The notes: generated from the letters alone by a model not told the origin. Positions 6,121 through 15,377 are shown, numbered from the stretch's first letter. The stretch is DNA of 64,000 nucleotides from Pelagomonas calceolata (GCA_918797485.1 CAKKNE010000003.1:3596001-3660000), one strand, 5' to 3'. Numbers and translations: made by a program.

Positions 6121-8783
6121 CTAGAGCGCCCGCGCCTCGGCGTTCAGCTCGCGCAGTCTCTTCTCGATGGTCGCCTTCTCCGCGGCGATACGCGCCAGCT
6201 TCTTCCGAGCCGACGACTGCGACTTCGGTGGAGGCGCCTTGATCGGCGGCGTCCGCACCGGCGTCCCACCGCGCGGGAAGCAGTCGTCGACGAGGCGCTG
6301 GTAGGGCATCCTTTGCGACCCATCGACGCCGTACCAAATCAGCAGTTCGCGCATGCCGCCCTCGACGATCGTCGCTTTCAAGTCCCGGAAGGCCCGCAGC
6401 AAGTCCTTCTCGTCGAGCATCCCGCTTCCACTCTTATCCAGTCGCACGCAAGTACCCAGCAACAAGTCGCGAGGCCGCACTACTTTCTTCTTACCGACGG
6501 AAGCCCGCGGCAACGCCTTCAGAATCGAGTCCCGGATCTGGCCCACTAATTGTTTAACTCGTTTCGGCGTCTCAACGACAACGGGCTTCGAGGGATCCTG
6601 CGTCGAACGACCATGCACTCACGCGACGCGTCGACGCTCGGACGATCATGAAGACGCCATCTTCCCAAAGTTCAAGTTGAGAAATCGATTTACATTTGAC
6701 GCTGAGTCACGGACGTGGAATTCGTTGGCCTTCGCCGTCGCCATGAAGTGGAGGCACCTGCGGCGGTGTCGCGTGATCGTCTCCACGAGAGACGATGCAT
6801 GGTCGGGGACGCCGCGGGACGTGCGTCTTCCCGAGCTCCTCGACTAAATCCATGTAGTGGATCTCCCCATCCCCGAAGCGCCCCTGCTCGCCCTTGCGGT
6901 CGTAGTAATTGACCAGTTGATGCGCCGTATTATCGTCGATCTGCAAACCGCAGCGCCCGATCGCGCCCACGAATTCTTTGGTGTTGAGCTCGCCACTACT
7001 ATCCTGGTCCCAGGCCTGGAACGCCTCCCGTAAAATGGACGTGACCGTGCCGCCTGCGCGGAGCATCGCGGTCGCGTCGACGGCGTCCCGAGGACCACGT
7101 AGACTCTCGTGGGACCACGTTGTCTCGTGAAGACGCCATCTTCATGAAAGCGGTCCCTCTGATGACACACCGCGGTCCGAAACAGCTCAAATTCGAAAAC
7201 GAGACCACCCACGACCTGCTCTCCCGGAGACGACGCATGGTGTGAAGGCACCGACGTGGGACGCCGCGACCGCACCCTTCCGGACCATGATGGCAAAAAG
7301 AGCGGTCTTGAGTCGTACTTTGAACTCCTCGGCCAATTGGCAAGGGACCTTCTCCAGCGGGCGATTCGTGAACATGAACTGCATCATGCGCTCGTCGTCG
7401 TGGGCCTTGCCCCGCGTCGACGGCTCGGCCCGGTCCAGCTTCCGGAGCGTCTCCAACGTCGCGGCGTCATTATATTGCTTCGTGAAGTGCGGCACGCCCG
7501 CCGTTATGTCCTTCACGAGCTGGTCGTAGCGCATCTCGCCCTTGCCCGTCGAATCGTAGAGGTCCACAATTTGCACGGCCTCGTCCTCGGACATGGCCAG
7601 ATTCAGCTGCCACATGGCGTTGCCTGCGCCGCGGCGTCGTGACGCCATCTTCCCAAAGTTCAAGTTGACGCGGAGTCCGCACGGAACTCGTCGTAGTCCA
7701 ATTTTCCAGAGGCGTCCTTGTCCCAGTTGAGGAACGCGTTCCTTACCAAATACCTGCGTGCGGAAACGCGGTCTCGAGGGTGGTCTCGGGTCCGAATTCG
7801 AGCCGAGGCGGTCCGAATGGCCTCAAACTCGAAAAAGAAACGACCCACGCCCTCGTGAGACAGACACGAGTCCCAGCAACGAAGGGAAGCCACCCCAACA
7901 CGCCAAGACGCCGAGCTCCGCGCCGCTCGTTCTCGCCCTTGCCCGCGATGTGTCTGAACAATTTTTGCCTCACTTTTTTTATAAATCTTCTGAGCACCGG
8001 CGGGAAGGGCCCGTCCGGCCTTGCCGATTTAGGTATAGGTGGTTGGGGCTGTAAAAAATGCGTCGAGGCGTTGACCACGTCCTCAATGAGTAAGTCGTAG
8101 GTCATCTCATTTTTCTGTACTGATGTATATGCGGACTCGACGCCGCCGTAATACCCGACTAAATAAGACGCGTCGGCTTGGGAGATGTCCAAGCCTAAAC
8201 TTCTAATAGCTTTCCGGAATTCCGTGGAGTCGATCGTGCCGCTACAATCCGCGTCCCAGTTCAGGAAGCATTCTCTTAAATAGGTCCCTTCCGTGCCGCC
8301 GTGCTCCCTACTCTTCTTGTCGAGGACGCGTCTTATTCTTCTCACAAAATCAGTGACTTTTTTGTCGGGCCTCGCGTTCTTCGCCTGGAGGGCGGCCTGC
8401 TTCTGGGCGAATTTCACCTGTGTGTTGTCGAGCGTGAGTGGCGCGCTCGCGTCGACGGCGTGGAGCGTGACGGCCCTCGCGAGGCGCGTGGACTCTCGCG
8501 TGATCATGATCTCACGAAGACGCCATCGGCGCGGTCCGAAGCGGCTCAAATTTGGACCAGAGACCACCCACTTCCATCGTTCCTGGCGACGACGCGCGTC
8601 GATGGCGTAAGGCTCCATATTGACGCTGGGACGGACGGCCGCGAAGTCCTCGTGCTTGCGCTGCTCCGCGAAACAGGACCACTTGACGTCGGGGAGGTTT
8701 TGTTCTTCCCGGTAGGCGGCGCGCCGCGCCTCCATGACGGCCTTGGGGTCCGCCGGGGCGGCGTTGCTGGCGGCGCGGCCCAT
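6121..8783 (-). CDS. Multi-EF-hand calcium-binding protein, six exons
   Basis: Exons on the minus strand: 8783-8637, 8417-7924, 7753-7683, 7623-7276, 7053-6821, 6597-6121 (589 residues). Splice phases 0, 2, 1, 1, 0 all close. The protein has four repeats of a paired EF-hand unit; canonical loops are DADCSGTIDSTE, DKDASGKLDYDE, DQDSSGELNTKE and DKSGSGMLDEKD, each followed by a degenerate partner (for example DSTGKGEMRYDQL). It ends in a basic coiled coil (ARKKLARIAAEKATIEKRL). Such tandem EF-hand proteins in algae are often flagellar or cytoskeletal Ca2+ sensors, which is inference here. Intron density is far above the rest of the window, and the introns share sequence with introns of unrelated genes. 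The exon 2/3 donor is either GC (preferred, because repeat lengths then match) or a GT 24 nt further on. Confidence 0.8.
6598..6820 (-). mobile_element. Introner-like intron, EF-hand intron 5 (223 nt, composite)
   Basis: GT-AG, phase 0. Begins GTCCCGCGGCGTCCC like other introns here. Its second half (GACTCAGCGTCAA ... TTTCTCAACTTGAA ... GATGGCGTC) matches EF-hand intron 3 and the aminotransferase intron, so two introner types seem joined. Mobility is inferred from repetition. Confidence 0.65.
7054..7275 (-). mobile_element. Introner-like intron, EF-hand intron 4 (222 nt)
   Basis: GT-AG, phase 1, joining RKG to GTVTSILREAF. It carries the block GTGGGTGGTCTCGTTTTCGA..TTTGAGC..TTCGGACCGCG, the GCCTTCAC..CCATGCGTCGTCTCC block near its 5' end and the word TCGCGTCGACGGCGT (7072-7086, plus strand). 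The same blocks occur in introns of glycine decarboxylase, TTD14-like and oxygenase-like genes. Confidence 0.75.
7624..7682 (-). mobile_element. Short introner-like intron, EF-hand intron 3 (59 nt)
   Basis: GT-AG, phase 1, between DEF(R) and NAMWQLNLAMSEDE. Contains TCAACTTGAACTTTGGGAAG next to GATGGCGTC, also present in intron 5 of the same gene. It has the same length as helicase intron 1. Confidence 0.7.
7754..7923 (-). mobile_element. Introner-like intron, EF-hand intron 2 (170 nt, GC donor)
   Basis: Probable GC-AG intron, phase 2, joining GENER to YLVRNAF. Carries the CACGAGGGCGTGGGTCGTTTC..TTCGAGTTTGAGG..ATTCGGACCGC block. An in-phase GT donor 24 nt downstream is the alternative and would add eight residues. 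Confidence 0.65.
8418..8636 (-). mobile_element. Introner-like intron, EF-hand intron 1 (219 nt)
   Basis: GT-AG, phase 0, joining EDFAA to VKFAQKQ. The frame happens to stay open through it. Alignment of its blocks (GCGTCAATATGG, CCTTACGCCATCGACGCGCG, GTGGGTGGTCTCTGG..TTTGAGC..TTCGGACCGCG, CACGCCGTCGACGCGAG) with the other introns identifies it as intronic. Confidence 0.65.
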
Positions 8784-9254
8784 GGTGTGCTAGGCTGCTA
8801 GGCTTTTGGTCGATGGCGTGTTTTGTGCTGCCCGCGGTGGTCCGCGGCGCGGCGGCAGGGTCGAAGCTCTAGCGTGGACCGTTTGTGGTCCCGCCGGTCC
8901 AGCCCTTGGCCTCGCGCTCGCGTTAAATAGGGAGAGTCCAGAGAGCGCGCTGTTTGCTCCTAGTGGCGGCCCGGACGCCGCAGGCGCTGCCCGGCGGGCC
9001 TGAGGCGTCGGGAGCTTTCGTCCGTCGAGGGCTGGCGGGGCACGCGTACGGATTCGCTAGCGCACTTTGAGACACTAGCTCGACAGCGATTTTAGTGAAG
9101 CTCCTCCTTGGACGCCTTTATCGACCCCGCTGCGACAGCTCAGGCCGTCTCACAGTCCCCAGGAGTCCCTCGCTAGCCGCTCACGCCGCCAGCACCCAAA
9201 AAAAGCCGTCAGCGCGTGCGTTCAAGCCGTACAAGCAACCACAGCTAAAACACC
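8784..9254. promoter_or_regulatory. Divergent promoter region, EF-hand gene / RPL36
   Basis: 471-bp gap between head-to-head genes. It holds a CTAG motif at 9056-9079 oriented toward RPL36 and a TTAAATAG word near 8923. No convincing gene is seen. Confidence 0.45.
9056..9079 (+). promoter_or_regulatory. CTAG-flanked upstream motif of RPL36
   Basis: Reads GCTAGCGCACTTTGAGACAC then TAGC, a variant of the family motif, about 175 bp upstream of the RPL36 ATG. Confidence 0.4.
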
Positions 9255-9566
9255 ATGGCCCCCACGCGCGTCATGAAGAACTTCGAGACGACGAAGCTGG
9301 CCAAGGCCCAGCGGCCCAAGCACCGCAAGGGCCGGCCGAGCAAGCGCAACGTTGTGGTGAAGGAGGTCGTGAGCGAGGTCGCCGGGCTCCTCCCGTACGA
9401 AAAGAGACTACTCGACATGCTTTCCGGCACGGGCGACGGCGCGGACAAGCGCATGTACAAGTACGCCAAACAAAGATTGGGCACGCACAAGCGCGCCGTC
9501 GCGAAGCGGGAAGCGATCAAGGACGTCCACGCGAAGCTCAAGGCGCGCCAGGCCATGGGCAACTAA
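9255..9566 (+). CDS. RPL36: 60S ribosomal protein L36 (eL36)
   Basis: Single-exon gene for a 103-residue basic protein, the usual eL36 length. The family core is visible: RPKHRKGRPSKRNVVVKEVVSEV near the N-terminus, then GLLPYEKRLLDML and the C-terminal helix KRMYKYAKQRLGTHKRAVAKRE. It is a structural component of the cytosolic large subunit. The ATG at 9255 follows an A-rich AAACACC context. Its 3' coding end overlaps the coding end of the convergent dehydrogenase gene by 29 nt, so the two transcripts must overlap. Identification is secure. Confidence 0.96.
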   Translation: MAPTRVMKNFETTKLAKAQRPKHRKGRPSKRNVVVKEVVSEVAGLLPYEKRLLDMLSGTGDGADKRMYKYAKQRLGTHKRAVAKREAIKDVHAKLKARQAMGN

Positions 9567-10587
9567 ATACTAGTGTTTCAACTCTGGTGTAGATACTAGT
9601 CTTAGCCCCCGCCAGTTCGTCCATCACTCGATCAACGACCATCAATGATACGGCATCTTGGGCTTCTCGCGTCGCCGCGCCGATGTGAGGCGTGGCCGAG
9701 AACCCCTCCATGCCAAATAGGGGCGAGTCCACGCAAGGCTCCTCCGCAAAAACATCGGTAGCGTAGCTCGTTAACAACCCTTCGTTCAGACACTCTACTA
9801 TCTCACTCTCGACAGCAATCCCCCCGCGGGCCACATTAACCAGATGCCTTCCACACTCCTCCGACGGCATCAAATCGATCAAATCACGACCCACAAGGTT
9901 CCTCGTTCCCTCATTCAGGGGGCAGCTCAGGACGACGTGCGTAGACCGCGCGAAAAGTGACTGAGGCGAATCGGCGAACAGCACTCCACTTTCGTAGGCC
10001 TCGTCCGCGTCCAATGAAGGAGAGTGAGCAGCAACGTCCATGCCAAAGGCCACACACAACCAAGCTATTTCTCTCGCTATTCTCCCAAAGCCGAGGAGTC
10101 CCAATTTCTTCCCTCCCAGCTCGTGGGCCGACGACGCAGCACTACCTTTGAACGCTTTGAACGCGCCATTCGCTACGGCTTTATCAGCTTGAATTAAACC
10201 ACGCGCGCACTGGAGTAGGTGGGCCATGCACAGCTCGGACACTGCTCTGGTAGAGGCGCCAGCGCTCGTCACGACGGGAATCTTTCTTTTCGCCGCCGCG
10301 TCGAGGTCGATGTTATCTAAGCCGACGCCCGCCCTCCCGATGCATCTTAATGACGGTGCTTGCTCGATCAGAGCCGCTGTTAGGGTCGTCGCGCTCCGCA
10401 CTATGACACCGTCGGCACTCGACAAAGCTTCTTGCAACGATCGATCATTTAGTTCTTCGATCTTGGCGCCCCGTTCCGCGAGTCGTTCTAACCCGCAGGG
10501 CGCGAGGCCGTCGGTGACGAGCACTGTAGGTGTGAGAGCGCTGCAGGCTGCCGCGAGCCCCAGGAGCGCACGCGTCGCGCGCTGCAT
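9538..10587 (-). CDS. D-3-phosphoglycerate-dehydrogenase-like 2-hydroxyacid dehydrogenase
   Basis: 349 residues from the preferred start at 10587, which gives a hydrophobic leader (MQRATRALLGLAAACSALTP) suggesting organelle or ER targeting; the frame stays open upstream. It has the 2-hydroxyacid dehydrogenase fold: NAD-binding GLLGFGRIAREIA, the arginine segment NVARGGIAVESEI, the acidic DVFAEEP and the catalytic histidine in TPHIGAATREAQ. The N-terminal part (VLVTDGLAPCGLERL, GRAGVGLDNID) is most like phosphoglycerate dehydrogenase, first enzyme of phosphorylated serine synthesis. It lacks the C-terminal ACT/ASB domains, so a hydroxypyruvate or glyoxylate reductase role cannot be excluded. 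Its coding end overlaps RPL36 tail to tail. Confidence 0.8.
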   Translation of the reverse strand: MQRATRALLGLAAACSALTPTVLVTDGLAPCGLERLAERGAKIEELNDRSLQEALSSADGVIVRSATTLTAALIEQAPSLRCIGRAGVGLDNIDLDAAAKRKIPVVTSAGASTRAVSELCMAHLLQCARGLIQADKAVANGAFKAFKGSAASSAHELGGKKLGLLGFGRIAREIAWLCVAFGMDVAAHSPSLDADEAYESGVLFADSPQSLFARSTHVVLSCPLNEGTRNLVGRDLIDLMPSEECGRHLVNVARGGIAVESEIVECLNEGLLTSYATDVFAEEPCVDSPLFGMEGFSATPHIGAATREAQDAVSLMVVDRVMDELAGAKTSIYTRVETLVFSCPWPGAP

Positions 10588-10853
10588 CGCTGTTCTGGGC
10601 TTCGCCCGCGCCGGTGGCGTCGACCGATTGCCTGCACTAGTTCTAAGCCTGCCAGAGCGCCTGATCTGCGAGCAGAGCGTGCAGAGCAGAGACTGCTTGC
10701 CGGAGAGCGCTGCTGCAAAAGCACCGCTGCAAGCAAAGCAAAGCAGAGGCACAGGTCGCGCAGACTGTTATTCGAGAGCTACGAGAGCCCTGTAACACTA
10801 TACAACGCTGAGCGAGCCGCCGGCGCAAACAGCACTGCCTGCAGCACAGCAGG

Positions 10854-11897
10854 ATGTCCTCCTGGTTCAGCAGCAGCGCCCAAGCACCGCCACCGCAAGA
10901 AGGCATGTCGCCGGGCGTCGAGAAGGCCCTCGCCTTCCTCATTCTAGCAATGATCGGTCGTTTACTGAAGCATCGATTCAGCGCACCGCAGCTCGCCGGA
11001 GTACAGAGGTTGATCATGGACGCCACCTTACCTTGTACCATATTCAAAGCGTTGTGCGCCGTGTCGCTCGATGTTGAGTTGTTGCGGTGGCCGCTACTTG
11101 GTGTTGCGTTTGTCATAGTACAACTGGCGGCCGCAGCAGTAGCATCGAAACTCTTCTTCGCCGACACCATAAGACAGCAAACGGCCCGCTACCAGCTCGC
11201 GACGGCGGCGCCCGGTTTGAGCGCTTTCGTATTCATAAAAGAGTTTGTGGGAGACGCGTACGCCGGCCCCGCGGCCCTTTTTGACCTCCCTTATAAACTG
11301 TATCTGGTACTGGTCCTGCCCTTCCTGCTCGGCGTGCCGGCTCCATCAATGTCAAAGCTCGTCACGGACCCGCTGAACGTGTCTATTCTTGGTGGATTGG
11401 CAATCGCGTTTACGAAGACGCCCTACGCGTCTCTCGGCGCTCTTGGTCAGGCCGCATCGCTATTGGCAGGTGCACAGACGCCCATCCTCTTCGTTTTGAT
11501 CGGGGCCAAGGTCAAGCTAAGTGGCGCGACGCCTGCGGTGTGCCTCGCGCTGTTGATGTTGAGGCACGCGGCGTGTTACGTCTACGTCGCCATTGCTTCA
11601 TTCGGCACCGACGCCGAACGGATGACTCTATTGTTGTTGGCGCAAGCGGCCGTCTCGGTCGTCGGCTGGGGGCAGATCAGTCGCGCGCGGGACGCCGGCG
11701 GGAGTTATGATGTGGACCTCGCCTTCGACGTCGTTGGTTATAGTATGCCGCTGACGATGGCGCTGCAGACGGCGGCGTGTTTAGGCGTGCTTCCTTCGCT
11801 GACCGTCATGCCGTTGATATGTCTTATTGCGGGCGGCGCGGGCTGGGCGCTGCTGCGGCGGAAGGGGTCCGACGACGCGCTCGCGAAGGTGGCGTAG
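10854..11897 (+). CDS. Auxin-efflux-carrier (AEC/PIN-likes) type membrane transporter
   Basis: 347-residue polytopic membrane protein with about ten hydrophobic segments in two halves. The segment GVQRLIMDATLPCTIFKAL resembles the first-helix region of the AEC family, and the second half (SILGGLAIAFTKTP..LGQAASLLAGAQTPILFVLIGAKV) matches the family pattern in which PxxLFxxG-like helices face the substrate path. Family members export auxin or organic acids; no substrate can be read here. It is divergent from the dehydrogenase gene with 266 bp between starts, so promoter elements are probably shared. A different ten-helix carrier family is the main alternative. Confidence 0.55.
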   Translation: MSSWFSSSAQAPPPQEGMSPGVEKALAFLILAMIGRLLKHRFSAPQLAGVQRLIMDATLPCTIFKALCAVSLDVELLRWPLLGVAFVIVQLAAAAVASKLFFADTIRQQTARYQLATAAPGLSAFVFIKEFVGDAYAGPAALFDLPYKLYLVLVLPFLLGVPAPSMSKLVTDPLNVSILGGLAIAFTKTPYASLGALGQAASLLAGAQTPILFVLIGAKVKLSGATPAVCLALLMLRHAACYVYVAIASFGTDAERMTLLLLAQAAVSVVGWGQISRARDAGGSYDVDLAFDVVGYSMPLTMALQTAACLGVLPSLTVMPLICLIAGGAGWALLRRKGSDDALAKVA

Positions 11898-12278
11898 GGG
11901 TAAGTTCAAGTTTCCAAGCTGTCCAGGCGAGGCGACTCGGTTTCTGTACGGAGGCCCTTGGGGAAGACACCGCGCGTCGCCGATTCATCGGCGGCGGGCG
12001 CGTGCCGCGTCTTTCATGAACAGCATACCTCCTTCTACGCAGAGCCGCCTCGGCAAGCCCCCCGGAACGGTGTGCGACGTTCGCAGGCATCGACGCGGCT
12101 CGCTGCCGCCTCGGAGCTTATGCAGCGCTAGCTGCCGGCGCCGCCTTTTCACCGGCCCTGCGGAGCGAAGCTGCCAGGACCGCCGCCGCGAAGAGCCACA
12201 GCACTGCTCCAAGGAGCAGCCCCCAAAGAACGCCACCAAACGCCGTCGGGGCAGCCTTAGGGCAGCCTTAACCCCAAA
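11898..12278. other. Intergenic region, no gene seen
   Basis: 381 bp between two plus-strand genes. Open frames on both strands look like GC-rich shadows. It has a CGCTAGCTG word near 12126 reminiscent of half of the CTAG motif. Nothing else is recognised. Confidence 0.4.
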
Positions 12279-13514
12279 ATGGCCCACGCCCGTCGCCGCC
12301 TCCAGGGCGGCCCCGTCTCGGAGACCTGCGTCCGCGACGCCGCCGAGGACTTGAACCAATATGGCGAGAAGGTCGGCGTGAACCAATTGCTGGGCGAATA
12401 TGCGATACGCATACTGCGAGATAAACCTCCCGATCCCGTGAGCTACCTCATAGAAGAGATTTCCAAAAGACCCTTCCTCGTGAAGAATTTAGCTGGGCGG
12501 AACGCCTTCTACCGGGACCCTCGGAAAGATACGGCGGAGCAGCGAGCGCGGTTTTCTGCATCTGCGGCGGCGTTCTTTGCCTCGCAAGAATGCCAGCGGA
12601 TCTGCTCCCAAAAAGCGAAAGAGGCCCAGGACTGGCAGGCGCCCTCGACGCTACTCCATGGCGCGCCCGTCGCGCAGAACATCGCTAATACCTCAAGTGG
12701 GCCTCGTTTGCTAGGTCCCGGCGAGCAGTCGGTAGACGAAGGCCCTGCTTACGCTAGGCAATCAGGAGCCTACTCCGTCGACTTCGTCGCTGCTCTCGTG
12801 AGCGCTTCTTTATGCTCTTCTCAGGGCGACGCTGATAGATTTGACAGTGGCGTGCTCGGCACTCATCTGTTGCGGGGCTATCTGTGCGGCCTGACGCCCG
12901 TCGCGGCGCCGTCGCGGGAGGACCCGTATCCGAAAGCGCCGAGACCGGCGGCGCTCACGCCTCCCTTGGGGGGCGAGCCTCTGTTCGCCGAGGATTCGCA
13001 AGTGGACGCGACGACGACCGCAAGGACGGAAACGGCGACGGCGAACGCCGTCAACGATGAGGTGGTGGAGAAGATCAAGGAGCGGTTCGAAGATGAAGTT
13101 GTGGCCAGTGGAAAAGTTCATGGGCGCTACCACGTCGCGCTCGCCTCGGGAAAAGTGATCGAAGCCTGGCCGGCCCCCGAGACGCAGGGGTTGGCTGGCT
13201 TGGAGCGGGTCTATCGAGCTCTAGATGCGCCTCCCCTCGTCCCTCTCGATGGACTGGTAGCGCAGGAATGTGAACCGTGTTGCCGGTGGGATGGAGTGGC
13301 CTCATCGAATGAAGAGGCGGAGCGCATCGCGTTGTGGCTGGGCGCCTCATTGGGCGTGCTCCACGCGGGCTCCGCCGGCCACCTGCCCGAGCTGCGCAAG
13401 CACGCCGAGTCGACTTATAGACAGCACGCGGCCGTCGCGGGCGACGTCGAGTCGTTGGTGCGGACGGCCTGGGCGAACTACGCGAAGCAGGTCGAGGGGC
13501 TTGCGTCTAAGTAG
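12279..13514 (+). CDS. RIIa/Dpy-30-fold domain protein, possibly flagellar
   Basis: 411-residue protein. Residues about 24-60 (YGEKVGVNQLLGEYAIRILRD then KPPDPVSYLIEEISKRP) fit the RIIalpha/Dpy-30 docking fold that binds A-kinase-anchoring helices and is common in radial-spoke and other axonemal proteins. The middle is low-complexity. Residues about 245-330 (VVEKIKERFEDEVVASGKVHGRYHVALASGKVIEAWP) and the C-terminal helical part are not recognised. The ATG at 12279 immediately precedes the basic MAHARRRL start. An axonemal role fits the presence of a PG-rich-repeat protein and EF-hand protein in the window but is inference. Confidence 0.6.
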   Translation: MAHARRRLQGGPVSETCVRDAAEDLNQYGEKVGVNQLLGEYAIRILRDKPPDPVSYLIEEISKRPFLVKNLAGRNAFYRDPRKDTAEQRARFSASAAAFFASQECQRICSQKAKEAQDWQAPSTLLHGAPVAQNIANTSSGPRLLGPGEQSVDEGPAYARQSGAYSVDFVAALVSASLCSSQGDADRFDSGVLGTHLLRGYLCGLTPVAAPSREDPYPKAPRPAALTPPLGGEPLFAEDSQVDATTTARTETATANAVNDEVVEKIKERFEDEVVASGKVHGRYHVALASGKVIEAWPAPETQGLAGLERVYRALDAPPLVPLDGLVAQECEPCCRWDGVASSNEEAERIALWLGASLGVLHAGSAGHLPELRKHAESTYRQHAAVAGDVESLVRTAWANYAKQVEGLASK

Positions 13515-13606
13515 CTTGAGTCTGCTCGATGGCGTCTCGAGAGAACTCCGACCGGCACAGAACGAGGCGACGCGTGGGCAAGTGCGTAGTTACGAAAACA
13601 AAACTG

Positions 13607-13972
13607 TTACCGGGGCGCCTCTCGCTCGCCCACGGGGTCCATTGCTACAGGCGCGGGCGTCGGCGCGGGCGACGGCGCGGCGACGAGGACCGCCTTGGCA
13701 GCCCGGTGTCGACTCCACGTGACGACGGCGGCCGCGCCTGCCAATAGCGATGCTTTGGGGCCGAAAATAACCGTGGCAACGCAACAAGCTAGCACTTTTG
13801 CCCGTCGCGACCGGGGCGCGTCCTTCGCCCACGAGCCCACGCGCAGGAGCGGCCGGCCCTCCTCGACGTCGTCCTCCGTCCAGTCCTCTCGTTTCGCGGG
13901 GGTGTCGAAGATGTCGTCGACGCTCGTGGCGTAGCCAAAGTCCATCTCAGGCGCGTGGCTCGAGCGTCGCAT
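13607..13972 (-). CDS. Small single-pass membrane protein, unknown
   Basis: 121 residues, not recognised. The N-terminal half is acidic (MDFGYATSVDDIFDTPAKREDWTEDDVEEG). A hydrophobic span (KVLACCVATVIFGPKASLLAGAAAVVTW, about residues 60-87) could cross a membrane once or twice. The C-terminus is Ala/Pro-rich and may be disordered. A GCTATATAAC word lies only about 20 bp upstream of the ATG on the minus strand. The gene is convergent with the RIIa-domain gene. The main support is codon-like composition and a clear start context, so it is a moderate call. Confidence 0.5.
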   Translation of the reverse strand: MRRSSHAPEMDFGYATSVDDIFDTPAKREDWTEDDVEEGRPLLRVGSWAKDAPRSRRAKVLACCVATVIFGPKASLLAGAAAVVTWSRHRAAKAVLVAAPSPAPTPAPVAMDPVGEREAPR

Positions 13973-14342
13973 CCGCGTCCGGGAGAGTTATATAGCAAAA
14001 GCCAATACCAGTCTGGAGGATGCTCGCTAGACGCCGGTTCTGCCGTCGAGCGATTGGAATTGTCTCGTTGGCGTCGCGATGATTCTCGTCCAATCACGCC
14101 CGTGGCTTAAGAGCCGATGGTGGGTTGCCCGCCGCGCCTGGAGACTTCTAGCGTCTTGTAACACACTAGCAAGTCCTTGGTCGACTTGTGCAAGGCCGCA
14201 GCGGCGACAGCACTGCGCCATTGCTTGTTAACAGCCTGCAAGCAACCTCCGGACACGCACTAATACGACAACCAAACAGCTTCAACGCCTTCACGCCAGC
14301 CGCCGCGAGCAGCCACTGCAGAGCCGAAACCACTGCAGTGTT
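13973..14342. promoter_or_regulatory. Divergent intergenic region
   Basis: 370 bp between head-to-head genes. Contains a TATA-like word (13988-13997) next to the minus-strand gene and a TGTAACACACTAGCAAG half-motif near 14157 pointing toward the TPR gene. Confidence 0.4.
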
Positions 14343-15377
14343 ATGGCTGCGCAAGAGGAGACGACGCAGCGCGCCGTCTTCGTCGACACGTCCAACGAGC
14401 CGCGGACCGACGAGGAGGCCGTCTCCATGTGCACGCAAGGATTAGAGAGAGCGACGGCGCCGCGGGACATTGCTGACTTACAATTTCGGCTGGCCAATGC
14501 GCAGGTGCGGCGCGGCTTCCCCGAGCTAGCTGTCGCAGCGTTCCGGGCGTGCGTCGCGGCGGACCCGCGTCGTCTAGACGCGTTCAACAACCTTGGATTA
14601 TTGTTGTTGAGACGGTACGACTACGGCGCGGCGGCGACCGAGTTCCGTCATGGTTTAGCAGTCAGCGAGAGCGCGGAGCTCCTGCTCAACCTGGGCGTCG
14701 CCGTCGAGCACGCAGGTGATGTGGAGGAAGCCCAACGGTGCTACGAGCGAGTCATAACAATAGCGCCGAAGGATGCACGACCGCACGCAAATCTGGGCGC
14801 GCTGGCCGCGAAGCGAGGCGCGCTGGACGAAGCAATAGCGTGCCATCGAAAAGCTGTGGAACTAAATCCGGACGACCCCTGGCTTTCGTTTAATTTAGGT
14901 GATGCGCTCGAAGATGCTGGGGATGACGAAAGTGCGATACGAGCCTACGAGGCCTCAATACAATTACCCTGCGCGAAGAACAACCTCGCGGGGCTCCTTG
15001 AAAAGAGCGGGGACTACGACAGGGCCGAAGCGCTGTACGCCGAGTGCTGTGCGCAGAGCCCCGACGACTACGATTTCGCGGTGAACCGCGCGTGCTGTGC
15101 GCGATCTAGAGGTGTTGATGCCGAGGCGCTCTTCGCGGACGCCGCGAAACTTTGTGAGAGGCCCTACGCCTGCGCGTTTAACCTCGCGGAGCTCGCGGCG
15201 GCGCGCGGCGACATCCAGACGGCCCTCGCCCGGGCGAAGGAGGCCGTCGCCTACGCCGATGAGGAGGAAATTGACGACGCGCGGGAACTGCTGCGGGCGC
15301 TCCTCGAGGCGTGGCGCGATTCGTTGGACGACGCGAACGTGATCGAGGACGCGCTGGCGCACGGGTTGGAGATTTGA
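14343..15377 (+). CDS. TPR-repeat protein
   Basis: 344 residues made almost wholly of tetratricopeptide repeats: LQFRLANAQVRRGFPELAVAAFR, FNNLGLLLLRRYDYGAAATEFR, LLLNLGVAVEHAGDVEEAQRCYE, PHANLGALAAKRGALDEAIACHRKA, LSFNLGDALEDAGDDESAIRAYE and two or three weaker units toward the C-terminus. These resemble the canonical TPRs of O-GlcNAc-transferase and chaperone-adaptor proteins rather than the kinesin-light-chain type of the RING-CH family elsewhere in the window. There is no catalytic domain, signal peptide or membrane segment, so it is probably a cytosolic scaffold. The ATG at 14343 opens directly into an acidic lead-in. Confidence 0.8.
   Translation: MAAQEETTQRAVFVDTSNEPRTDEEAVSMCTQGLERATAPRDIADLQFRLANAQVRRGFPELAVAAFRACVAADPRRLDAFNNLGLLLLRRYDYGAAATEFRHGLAVSESAELLLNLGVAVEHAGDVEEAQRCYERVITIAPKDARPHANLGALAAKRGALDEAIACHRKAVELNPDDPWLSFNLGDALEDAGDDESAIRAYEASIQLPCAKNNLAGLLEKSGDYDRAEALYAECCAQSPDDYDFAVNRACCARSRGVDAEALFADAAKLCERPYACAFNLAELAAARGDIQTALARAKEAVAYADEEEIDDARELLRALLEAWRDSLDDANVIEDALAHGLEI

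Noticed and set aside
6720-6777. Cassette exon inside EF-hand intron 5 (HFMATAKANEF frame)
   Set aside because: No pair of splice sites keeps phase on both sides; the single-intron model closes perfectly.
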